From positions 100,157,513 through 100,221,512 of the forward strand of contig OX457057.1 in the NCBI GenBank assembly GCA_949752795.1: a stretch of 64,000 bases of DNA. Reading direction: 5' to 3'. The notes below the pieces were generated by a model. The model was not told the DNA's origin, did no database searches, and saw only the letters and a list, made by a program, of their open reading frames with translations. Source of the DNA: Hyperoodon ampullatus. Taxonomy: Eukaryota > Chordata > Mammalia > Artiodactyla > Ziphiidae. Shown here in pieces: positions 46,589 to 57,665 of the stretch; within the stretch, counting starts at the first letter, position 1, and every line of letters begins with the position of its first letter. A program made the position numbers and the translations under genes.

Positions 46589-48309
46589 TGCAGCCTAGAC
46601 ATGTTTGGCATAGAACCAGAGAAGTCAATAGAAAATAATGTAATATTCAGCCTCTTCTGTATTTGAAGTCTAATTGTTACAGAGGCCATTTATACAGTAT
46701 TTGGTCCTAATTGAACTTTATATAAAGTGATTTTCTGTTTTAGGAGGGATTACATCAGAGAAAAGCCTTCTTCATGAAAGTCTCTCCCTTTGACCCGACC
46801 ACTTTATTTTCATGAATCAGAACACTATGGGAATCCCTTCCACAGTGAAAACAGATTACATTGCTCATGAACTGTCCAGGGGAGTTTGGGGTGGAACCAC
46901 ACAGTTCAGCAAGAGAGGCCCAGTTCATTAATTCTAAGAAAATCTAGGAAAAGCTTCCCAGCAGTGTCTGACTACTCTAGAAGAAGATGAGGGAACCTTA
47001 ATTTTTAAAATTTGGAAAATAGATTTGACTGCCAATAAAAAGTCCAATTAAATAGTTTGAGTCTTCCACATTGGGTATATTATATCTGCATGTCTCAGAT
47101 CTGATGCAGACTACATTAGCTATGACTAAGTAGAATCTACCCTGTATTAGTATCATTTTATTTTAAAGCATTCTTTAAATTGCTTCTGCAATAATAAATG
47201 GTAAAGTATTACAAGTTTCACATAGAATTAGCTTAAAGAGTCTTGAATTCCTTTCCACTGATACCTCAGTCATAAAACAGGTATAAAACTCTTTTAATGT
47301 CTAGGATATAACTTTGTTTGTTTTGGCCAAAGGCCATTGGAGAATTCCCCAGGCAAGAAAATTTACAGACAAAAATGTTGTAGACAGGACAAAGTTAGAA
47401 ATATATTTAGAGTATGAGACTGTAATATTTAACTACTGTGAGTTTTTTAAACAGCCAGAATTAAAAATAAAAAATCTAAATGTTACATATGTGTCTGTGT
47501 TAACAATAAATGATTTATGCTTGCCAAAAATATTCTTAAAATAATAATAATTATAAGAGTCTTGTGGCAGTGCCAAAAATATAGAACAAACAAAAGTTAT
47601 GGAAGGTGCTGTGGCTCAAGAAAATTACAAATACAAGTTCACTGTAGGTTGAATCTGACATCTGCTTTTGGTCATGGCCTTGTGCTTATTATGGAAGCAG
47701 GTTATTATAAAGGCTGGTCTGAGATGAGGAAAGTAAAATTGAATTTAGCAAAAAACATGCATTGTCCTATACTAGTAAGCTTGTCAAGTGTGTTTGCATT
47801 AAAAAAAAAAAAAAAGAGATCCATGAATATACTTAAATGTACTCAAAGTTGAAGCATTCTTTGTCACCCATAAGCCTGGACCTAACAATTCTTTGACCGA
47901 AAATGATCCCATTTTGATAGATGTTTTTAGGAAGAGCTTTTAGGATTGGAATAGGTAGTTTAAATCTTTAATAAACATCACATGAACATAAGCTTATAAC
48001 CAAAAGAAGTCCAGTTTCTGCATGGATAAGTAGTGGGATATTAAGAAGCAAGTAGAACTTTATTTAGGGAATTGAATTATGGGGTTTTTAGATTTACATT
48101 CATAACCTTTACTATGAAACATGTTTTAGAAGGGAATTAATCAGTGGCCATTTGGGGCCAAGTTTTTATGTGTTTTATATAGTTGGAATTGCTGATACTT
48201 TTTATTCCTACTCTCTGAGTAATGTGCATACATGAAATCCTAGCTTTTCAAAAAAGAAGCATAAAGATAATTACTAGGCACTCTACAAAACTGTCAACTA
48301 GAACATTCA

Positions 48310-48520
48310 GTTAAGTGTAGCTGTTAAGAGCATGAGCTTTCATATCAGACATACCTAGGTTTGAGCTCTGCCATTTAATTGCTGTGTGATCATAGACCAA
48401 TTACTTACCCTGTTAAGCTATATGGTAGAATGGTACGGTTATCACAAGAATTAAATGAGGTAGCAAATGCTAATTGACATACTCAGTGCTCATTTACTGT
48501 TAGTTATTATTATTAGAACA
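48310..48520 (+). repeat. MIR-family remnant
   Basis: 'gctgttaagagcatgagctttcatatcagacatacctaggtttgagctctgcc', 'gctgtgtgatcatagaccaattac', 'gttattattatta' end. Confidence 0.75.
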
Positions 48521-49044
48521 TAAGTTTTAAAGTTCATCCATTTAGGAACAAAGGTATATTCCATAAAGCAAGATGTACCGATAATATGCTGTCCTTCATA
48601 AGAAAGATGAGCATTTTAAATTAAATCTTTGTTATCAGAAGGGCTTGCACTGTAGCTTGTTTTTCTTATGGGAATTGATGGTTTTGAGTTAATCCATCCC
48701 CACTCACAACCAAAAGCATGTATTTTGAGACAGCTGGCAAGGGTTAAGGGTGTACTGTGGGGCATGGAACAGATGTCATACTGCATTCCCTTCTCTCTCT
48801 CTTTATAATGAAAACAGGAAATACAGACATTGTGGAAAATTTTTTCAAATTGATTTTTTTCCATTGATTTCTTTGCTTCTCTATTTGCTCGATTTGACAT
48901 ATTTGTTATATTTTGGTTTTTTTATTTCACTTTACTGAGGTAAAATTGACATATAATAAGCTGCATATATCTACTGTATACAAATTGATGTTTTGATATA
49001 TGTATCCCACATTAAACCATTACTACAATCAAGATAGTACACAT

Positions 49045-49253
49045 GGGGCTTCCCTGGTGGCGCAGTGGTTGAGAGTCCACCTGCTGATGCAGGGGACACG
49101 GGTTCGTACCCTGGTCCAGGAAGATCCCACATGCCGCGGAGCGGCTGGGCCCGTGAGCCATGGCCGCTGAGCCTGTGTGTCCGGAGCCTGTGCTCCACAA
49201 CGGGAGAGGCCACAACAGTGAGAGGCCCGCGTACCGCAAAAAAAAAAAAAAAA
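49045..49253 (+). mobile_element. Short CD-type SINE nested in old L1
   Basis: Typical head, B-box region and A-tail of about 17. The direct repeat aagatRgtacacat lies at 49031-49044 and 49254-49267, with one mismatch. Confidence 0.94.
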
Positions 49254-50641
49254 AAGATGGTACACATATTCATCACCCCTCAAATTTTCCTTGTGCCCCT
49301 TTGCAACCCCTTTAGCTAACCTTCCCCACACACACCCCCCACACCCCAAAACCACTAATCCTCTAGAGATTAGTTTACATTTTCTGGAATTTTATACAAG
49401 TAGAATCATACAGAACGTAACCTTTTTTTGGGGGTGGGGGGGCCTGGTTCTTTGACTCAGCATAATTATCTTGAGATCCATGTTGACGTTGTATTGATAG
49501 TTCATTCCTCTTATTACCAAGTAGTGACCATTGTATGTATGTACCACATTTTTTGTCTGTTCATCTGTTAGTGAACATTTACATTGTTTCCAGTCCTGGA
49601 CTATTGCAAATAAAGCTGCTATGAACATTCATATATAAGGCTTTGTATGGACATGTGCTTTTATTTCTTTTGGATGAATACCTAGAAATGGAATGGAATA
49701 TGTTTAACTTTTTAGGAAACTGTCAAACTGTTTTCCAAAGTAGTTTTACCATTTACATCCCGCCAGCATGTATAAGAGTTTCATTTGCTCCACATCTTTA
49801 CCAACACTTGATATGGCCAGTCATTTTAATTTTAGCGTTCTAATAGGTATGTAATATCTCATTACAGTTTTAGTTTGCACTTCGCTATTGACTAATGATG
49901 TTGAGCATCTTTCCGTGTGATTATTTGCCATCTGTGTTGTTTTCTTCATAAAATATTTGTTCAGATCTCCTGTCCATTTTTTAAATTGAGCTGTTTTCTC
50001 ATTACTGAGTTTTGAGCATTCCTTATATATTGGGATTCAAGTACTTTAATACGCCTTGCAAATATATTCTCCCGGTCTGTGACTTGTCATTTCATACTCT
50101 TAACTGTGTCTTTTGAAGAGCATAAATTTTTCATTTTGATGAAGTCCAATTTATCAACGTTTCTTTTATGGATTTTGCTTTTAGTATCACATAACTAAGA
50201 TTTAGTGTCATATAAGAAATCTGCCTAAACCAAGGTCAGAAAGGTTTTCTCCTATATTTCTATAATTTTATAGTTTTAAGTTTTACACTTGGGTCTGTGA
50301 TTCAACTTCAGTTAATTTTGTTATATGGTACAATATATGGATCAAATAAAAATTTTTTTGCATATGGATATTCAGTTGTTCTAGCCCCATTTGTTAAAAA
50401 GACTGTCCTTCCTCTGTAGATGGCCTTGGCACATTTGTCACAATCCATTTTCTCTATATTTTGGGGTTTATTTCTGGACACCCTGTTCTGTTTCATTGCT
50501 CTATTTGTCTACCTTGATGCCCATACTAAGTTAATCCTCCAACTTGTTTTCTTTTTGAAAGTTGTTTTGGTTATTCATGGTTCTTGGCATTTCCATATAA
50601 ATTTTAGAATCAGCTTATCAATTTTTCCAAAAATCCTATTC

Positions 50642-50701
50642 GAATTTTAATTGGAATTGGAATTGGAATTTTAATTGGAATTGGAATTTTAATTGGAATT
50701 G
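50642..50701. repeat. (AATTGG)/(AATTTT) tandem array
   Basis: About 60 bp of alternating ttaattggaattgg and ggaatttt units. It is a local expansion inside the old L1 ORF2 sequence. Confidence 0.85.
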
Positions 50702-51363
50702 CATTGACTCTATAGATCAGTTTGGAGAAAACTCACATCTTAACAATACTGTATTTGCTGATCTGTGAACATGGTTACTTCTCTCCATTTACTTAGATCT
50801 CTCAGCAGTGCTTTATAGTTCTGATTGTATAGGTCTTTAACATCTTTTGTCAGATTTATCACTATTTCATATTTTTATGATTATTATAAGTGACATTGTT
50901 TTAAATGTAAATTTCTGATTGTTTATTGCTGTTATACAGTCGTGAAATTGATTTTGTATATTGATCCTTTATCCTGCAACCTTCCTAATCTCACTTATTA
51001 GTTCTAATAGCTTTTTTATAAACTTCATTGAATTTTCTACAATCATGTTTGCAAATAAAGACAATTTTACTTATTTCTTTCTCATCTGATTTCCTTTCAT
51101 TTCTTTTTCTTTCCTTGTTGCATTGGCTAGAACCTCTAGTACAATGTCAAGTAGAAGTAATGTGGATATCTTTGTCTTATTCCTGATCTTAGGGAGGAAA
51201 CACTCAGTCTTTCATCATTAAATATGCTGGCTGTAGGTTTTCATAGATGTTCTTTATCAGTTTGAGGAAATGTCCTCCTATTCCTAGTTTGCTGAGAGTT
51301 TTTATCAGGAATGGATATTAGATTTTGTCATGTGCTTTTTCTGTATTTATTGAGAACTTAATT

Positions 51364-52583
51364 TTTTTTTAAGATTAAAAGCTCCAAGGTGTATTGTTTC
51401 ATAGGTGTTATTACTATCTATACCTTCACCCCATTTATTAAGCCATTTCAGGTAACTTCAAGTTCATAAATTTACAATGAGGTTATAGAGCCCAACCAGG
51501 ATGGGACAGAGTCTGTTCCAAGTTACGGGGGGACCACAGGGCTCCTCAGTTATATCTCTTCAGTGATACACCTGTGCTCCACTGTTTCTTCCTGCACATC
51601 TGAATGTGACCTTTTGGATTCTCTGGCTGTGGCTGATTTAGTCTCCTGATTCTAATGCTGTGCTGCTTTGTTGCCTAGAAGGTTGATCCGAGCTTCCAGG
51701 CCCCCTCTCTTCTTAGGCCTCAATTATGTACTGTGAGGTTCAGGATAGCTGGCCAATCTGAAGACTGGGAATGCTTGCTTAAAGGAGGAACTGCCATTCC
51801 AGCATAAACTGTCCTTAATCCTACAGCAGAAACTGTGTTCATTCTGGGAATGGTGAGTCCTAGAAGATCATGACCAAGAAGCAGATGTCCTAAGGGGCTT
51901 CCTCTGGGAGTTTTTCCCCAAGAGGGAGCCATGTGGCCACCTGCTTTTTGTCACATTTCTAATAGCTGCTCCATTTCCTCAAGGGCTGTTGTAAAATCAT
52001 TTACTTTACTGTTACATAAGGTCTGTTGTTTCAGAAACTGGGCCCTTTCTTCTTTCGTCTTCAGCTTTTGCATTAAGACCTATCCTGGGTTGAGGCCCTT
52101 GCTCTCCAAAATTGCCAAACAGTTGTCCTGAAACTTCCCCAGCAGCTCCACCTTTTAGGTCAGGTCCTTTAGCTCTCCCTGAGTTTCAGTCAACTTTTGG
52201 TGCAACTGCTTGTTGATGGCCTCTAAGAGCTGGTTCTTATCCTTGAGCTCTTCCCCTGATTTCAGTTTACTCAATAGTTTGTAGCTCTTCCTGGTGGCAG
52301 TATCTATAGCTTTAACCTGCCCATTCTCTCATCTTGGTTTGATGATTTTTGTAACATTGTTATCTGAACCTCCTGAATGAGGTCTGGAAACATCAACTTC
52401 TTTGGACTTAACAGGAAGTAGGTTCTTAGAAGTGGCTTGAGTTTGTGCATCTGTGGGCAGGCCACTGCTGATAGCACAGAGGAGGGCTGCAGGGTGTACA
52501 CTGTCTTAACCACTCTGTTCATCATAATGAGGTGGCACTGCTGGGGCCTAGGTGCCTGCTGCTTCTGTCCTCAGGCCTCATCC
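51364..52583 (-). pseudogene. KNSTRN: Processed pseudogene of KNSTRN (kinastrin/SKAP)
   Basis: Read on the minus strand, it gives diverged KNSTRN sequence: VVKTVYTLQP near 52,500, then ELKDKNQLLEAINKQLHQKL, TETQGELKDLT and a C-terminal ALEEMEQLLEM with its stop near 51,940. Kinastrin is a spindle and kinetochore protein with a C-terminal coiled coil. No introns remain. A T-run at 51363-51371 is the A-tail. The 12-bp direct repeat gagaacttaatt flanks it at 51352-51363 and 52584-52595, as expected for LINE-mediated retrotransposition. It is 5'-truncated (the first 60 or so residues are missing), has frameshifts and several stops, and lacks about 40 codons between the two coiled-coil parts. The stretch 51,372-51,930 corresponds to the 3' UTR. 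Confidence 0.9.
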
Positions 52584-53613
52584 GAGAACTTAATTGGTTT
52601 TTAGGTCCTTGTTGTTTTTCTGAAATATTGTCTGAAAAAGAACTTCATCCCCTTTCTTATTGACCTTCTCTTAGATCAAGTACATTGATGTGGAGTAACT
52701 TTTTCAGCTTTGTTCTATGGCTTTTTAGAAACTAGAATTCTCTAACTTTATAATTTTGTGGAGTAGAGTTTAGTAATTAAATTATTTTCCCAGTGGCAAA
52801 AGTTAATTGTAACTTAAAAATCATAAACATTTCCAAAAGAGAAACCTGAAAAAAAACCTCTGCTGCTTTAATGAACTGCTCTCCTTTAAAGCAACTTTTA
52901 TCCTTTGACTTTAATAGTTTTGATAGTTTATTGGCTTCTTATGATAAATAATTTTTCCAAAGAAGAAAAACAATATGTACATTTTTTTCACCTTCTGACA
53001 GAATATTATTACCACTTTCCTAGGAGTAACAAAAGCAGTTTATATATTTGAAACAAGCTTAACTATTATCTTTTTAAGTTAAATCATTTAAATTGTGTTT
53101 TAGTATATCATATCAATAGTCAGGAAATAGACATCAAAATGTACTATTCCTTTATTATCTCCCAGAAAACATTATTTTTCTCAGTGTTAATTTGGACCAC
53201 AGGAAGAAAATTTATTTTAAAGGAGGCTGTATTTATTACTGACATCCCCTATATCTGAATGCAGCTCCAGAGCCAGTTGTTGAAGAATAGGTAGAAATAC
53301 TGTTATTTCTGTTTTGTGCTTTTGAATAAAAAAATTCAACATTGGTTTCTTTTATTGAATTTATTGATCTCAGGACACCTATTTATTGAGGAGAGTTGCT
53401 GCAGTCTATATGGTTTTATGTGAAAGTATATTTAGAAAAAAACATTTTCTGTAAGTTACTTCAGATTACCCACCAAACATCCCATGATAACATAGTTATA
53501 TTGATCTAGCTCCAATAAATTCTTTATAAAAAGTAAACTCTTGGTTAATGGCTATATGAATTGGTGGTACCCACATGGTGGACTGTTATGTGGCTATTTT
53601 AAAATATGATGCA

Positions 53614-53970
53614 GGGCTTCCCTGGTGGTACAGTGGTTAAGAATCCGCCTGCCAAAGCAGGGGACATGGGTTCGAGCCCTAGTCTGGGAAGATCCCACAT
53701 GCCGCGAGCAGCTAAGCCCGTGCACTACAACTACTGAGCCTGCACTGAAGAGCCCGTGAGCCACAACTACTGAGCCCATGTGCTGCAACTGCTGAAGCCT
53801 GCACGCCTAGAGCCCATGCTCTGCAACAGGAGAAGCCACAGCAATGAGAAGCCCGTGCACCGCAACAGAGAGTAGCCCCTGCCCGCTGCAACCAGAGAAA
53901 AGCCAGCACGCAGTAACGAAGACCCGATGCAGCCAAAAATAAATAAATAAATTTATTTAAAAATATATAT
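53614..53970 (+). mobile_element. Long CHR-type SINE
   Basis: Head 'gggcttccctggtggtacagtggttaag', B-box 'gggttcgagccc', long body and an (AAAT)n tail. The direct repeat atatgatgca lies at 53604-53613 and 53971-53980. Confidence 0.94.
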
Positions 53971-54449
53971 ATATGATGCATATGAGGAACTTCTAATGAC
54001 ATATAGTGTTCCTACAGTGTAATGCTAAATTTATGAAGCAGATCATAACATTAAATATATCCTTTAGAATCGAATAGAATAAAATACCTAGGAAATAAAC
54101 CTACCTAAAGAGGCAGAAGACCTGTATTCTGAAAACTATAAGACACTGATAAAAGAAATTGAAGACCACACAAACAGATGGAAAGATATATTGTGTTCTT
54201 GGATTGGAAGAATCTGCCTTGTTAAGATGACCACACTACCCAAGGCAATCTACAGATTCAATACAATCACTATCAAATTACCAATGGCATTTTTCACAGA
54301 ACTGAAACAAAAATTTTTTTAATTTTTATGGAAACACAAAAGACCCCAAAGAGCCAAAACAATCTTGAGAAAGAAGAACAGGGCTGGAGGAATCACACTC
54401 CCTGACTTCAGACTATATGATAAAGCTACAGCAGTCAAAACAGTGTGGT

Positions 54450-54656
54450 CGGGCTTCCCTGGTGGCGCAGTGGTTGAGAGTCTGCCTGCTGATGCAAGGG
54501 ACACGGGTTCGTGCCCCGGTCCAGGAAGATCCCACATGCCGCGGAGTGGCTAGGTCCGTGAGCCATGGCCACTGAGCCTGTGCGTCCAGAGCCTGTGCTC
54601 CACAATGGGAGAGGCCACAACAGTGAGAGGCCTGCATACCGCAAAAAAAACAAAAA
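54450..54656 (+). mobile_element. Short CD-type SINE nested in L1
   Basis: Typical CD type. The perfect direct repeat aaaacagtgtggt lies at 54437-54449 and 54657-54669, and it splits the L1 sequence cleanly. Confidence 0.95.
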
Positions 54657-55572
54657 AAAACAGTGTGGTACTGGCATAAAAACAGACACATAGATCAGTG
54701 GAATGGGATAGAAAGCCCAGAAATAAACCCATGCACTTATGGTCAGTTACTCTACAACAAAGGAGGCAAGAATATACAGTGGAGAAAAGACAGTCTCTTC
54801 AATAAGTGGTGCTGGAAAAACTGGACAGCTACATGTAAAAGAATGACATTAGAACATCCTCTATCACCGTACACAAAAATAAACTCAGAATGGATTAAAG
54901 ACCTAAATGTAAGACCGATACTCTAAGACTATTAGAGGAAAACATAGGCAGAACACTCTTTGACATAAATTGCAGCAATATTTTTTTGGATAGGTCTCCT
55001 AGAGTAACAGAAACAGCAAAAATAAACAAGTGTGACCTAGTTTAACTTAAAACCTTTTGCACAACAAAGGAAACCATAAACAAAATGAAAAGGCAGTCTA
55101 TGGAATGGGAGAAAATATTTGCAAACAATGCAACCAACAAGGGCTTTATCTCCAAAATATACAAACAGCTTATACAGCTCAATATGAAAAAAACAAACAA
55201 CCCAATCAAAATTCGGCAGAAGACCTAAATAGACATTTCTCCAAAGAAGACATGCAGATGACCAATAGCCATGTGAAAAGATGCTCAACATCCCTAATTA
55301 TTAGAGAAATGCAAATCAAAACTACAATGAAGTACCACCCCACACTGGTCAGAATGGCCATCGTGAAGAAGTCTACAAATTATAAATGCCAGAAAAGGTG
55401 TGGATAAAAGGGAACCCTCCTACACTGTTGGTGGGAATGTAAATTGGTGCAGCCACTGTAGAGAACCGTATAGAGGTTTCTCAAAAAATCTAAAAATTGA
55501 ATTACCATATGATCCAGTAATCCCAGTTCTGGGCATATATCCAGACAAAATTATAATTCAAAATGGTACATG

Positions 55573-55915
55573 AGGAATTTTCGTTGTGGCGCAGTGGTTA
55601 AGAATCTGCCTGCCAATGCAGGGGACATGGGTTCGATCCCTGGTCCGGGAAGATCCCACACGCTGTGGAGCAGCTAAGCCCGTGCGCCACGACTACTGAG
55701 CCTGCGCTCTAGAGCCCACGAGCTACAACTACTGAGCCCATGCTACTGAGCCCACGTGCCACAGCTACTGAAGTCCATGCGCCTAGAGCCCTTGCACCAC
55801 AACAAGAGAAGCCACTGCAATGTGAAGCCTACACACTGCAACGAAAAGTAACCCCACTCACCGCAACTAGAGAAAGCCTGTGCGCAGCAACAAAGACCCA
55901 ACGAAGCCAAAAAAA
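55573..55915 (+). mobile_element. Long CHR-type SINE nested in L1
   Basis: Head 'aggaattttcgttgtggcgcagtggttaag', B-box 'gggttcgatccc', long body and a short A-rich end. The imperfect direct repeats ggtacatg and ggatacatg flank it. Confidence 0.9.
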
Positions 55916-56501
55916 CAGGATACATGCACCCCTGTGTTCACAGCAGCACTATTCACAATAGCCAAGACATGGAAACAACCCAAATGTCCATCAGCAGATG
56001 AATGGATAAAGAAGATGTGAGATATATGTATGTGTATATATATATATATCTCCACTAGATATATACTCAGCCATGAAAAAGAACAAAATAATGCCATTTG
56101 CAACAACCTGGATGGACCTAGAGATTGTCATACTAAGTGAAGTAAGTCAGACAGAGAAAGCCAAATATATGATATCACTTATATGTGGAATCTAAAAAAT
56201 GATACAGATGAACTTATTTACAAAACAGAAGTAGACTTGCAGACATAGGAAACAAATTTATGGTTAGCAATGGGGAAAGAAGAAGGGAGGAAAAAATTGA
56301 GAATTTGGGATTAACATATACACACTATTATATATAAAATAGAAAAAAAACAAGGACCTACTGTATAGCACTGTAAATCAACTATACTTCAGTAATCAAT
56401 CATTGTCAGAAAAAGTTTTTTAAAAATAATATATATATATATCCTTTAATCTCAATTATAAAGAATAACATTTATTATCGTATATATAATTATATAACAT
56501 T

Positions 56502-56526
56502 TGTGTGTGTGTGTGTGTGTGTGTGT
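56502..56526. repeat. (GT)n microsatellite, about 12 units
   Basis: Uninterrupted GT run next to the truncated L1. Confidence 0.95.
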
Positions 56527-56980
56527 AAATGACTCAAGCGAATAGATTGACATTTGTAGTTTGAGTGTGGTTGTCCCTGGGCGTGGAATCATATTACATT
56601 TTAATTTTTTTCATTAAAACTTCTGTATTATATATAAATAATTTAAAATCAGAAACATTTGTTTTTAAATAGCAGAAATCCTGTACAACTTCTTGCTCAA
56701 TATCTGTTTAGTAAAACTCACTCTAAGAAGGTAACTTAACCATATATTATTTACTTTGTTAGGAAAAGATATTAGAGCTATATAGAACCACAGTTGAATT
56801 CTTCCTTTTTTGTTGTTCCTGATATTGTTAATATTATTCTTTTCCAACCCAGTCTAAATGACTGAATTTTCTCTGTCTGAAAAACCTAAGTTACCAAGTT
56901 ATCCAATAAAGAGATCACAAAGTTTAGGGGGAGAAAAAAGAAGGCTGCGATAAAGATATCATACCAGAGTCTAAAGAGCT

Positions 56981-57050
56981 GTCTTTCAAACTTTTTTTTT
57001 TAACATCTTTATTGGAGTCTTTCAAACATTTTTTTAACATCTTTATTGGA
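56981..57050. repeat. Tandem duplication over an L1 3' junction
   Basis: Two copies of gtctttcaaac, a T-run and taacatctttattgga follow each other directly (56981-57016 and 57017-57050). Each contains flanking DNA plus the last bases of the minus-strand L1. Confidence 0.9.
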
Positions 57051-57378
57051 GTATAATTGCTTTACAATGGTATGTTAGTTTCTGCTTTATAACAAAGTGA
57101 ATCAGCTATACATATACCCCCATATCTCCTCTCTCTTGCGTCTCCCTCCCTATCCCACCCCTGTGCATGGCCACAAAGCACCGAGCTGATCTCCCTGTGC
57201 TATGTGGCTGCTTCCCAGTAGCTGTCTGTTTTACACTTGGTAGTATATATAAGTCCATGGCAATCTCTCACTTCGTCCCAGCTTACCCTTCCTCCTCCCC
57301 GTGTCCTCAAGTCCATTGTCTATGTCTGCATCTTTATTCCTGTCCTGCCCCTAGGTTCTTCAGAAACTTTTTTTTTTA

Positions 57379-57629
57379 AGGTTCCATATATATGTTGTAG
57401 CATATGGTATTTGTTTTTCTCTTTCTGACTTACTTCACTCTGTATGACAGTCTCTAGGTCCATCCACCGCACTACAGATAACTCAATTTCATTTCTTTTT
57501 ATGGCTGAGTAATGTTTCATTGTATATATGTGCCACATCTTCTCTATCCATTCATCTTTCAATGAACACTTAGGTTGCCTCCATGTCCTGGCTATTGTAA
57601 ATAGAGCTGCAGTGAACATTGTGGTACAT

Positions 57630-57665
<36 letters not shown>

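Larger units (their letters stand above)
48911..51351 (-). repeat. Old L1 3' part, minus orientation
   Basis: The L1 3' end ('tttactgaggtaaaattgacatataataag', 'gatgttttgatatatgtat') is followed in antisense by the ORF2 C-terminal and RT regions. Examples are 'ttcatctgttagtgaacatttac', 'ttggatgaatacctagaaatgg', 'gccccatttgttaaaaagactgtcc', 'aatgtcaagtagaagtaatgtggatatc'. The frames are heavily broken. A CD SINE interrupts it at 49045-49253. Confidence 0.8.
54067..56438 (+). mobile_element. 5'-truncated L1, plus strand, with two nested SINEs
   Basis: It starts inside ORF2 ('aataaaatacctaggaaataaacctacc') and runs through the C-terminal part to a 3' UTR that differs from those of the two large L1s ('gccatgaaaaagaacaaaataatgcc', 'ctgtatagcactgtaaatcaactatac'). 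This indicates an older subfamily. The direct repeat atatatccttta lies at 54055-54066 and about 56439-56450. The reading frame is broken throughout. Confidence 0.88.

Noticed and set aside
51364..52583. Functional KNSTRN copy or retrogene
   Set aside because: Stops, frameshifts, loss of the N-terminus and a deletion in the coiled-coil part rule out the normal protein.
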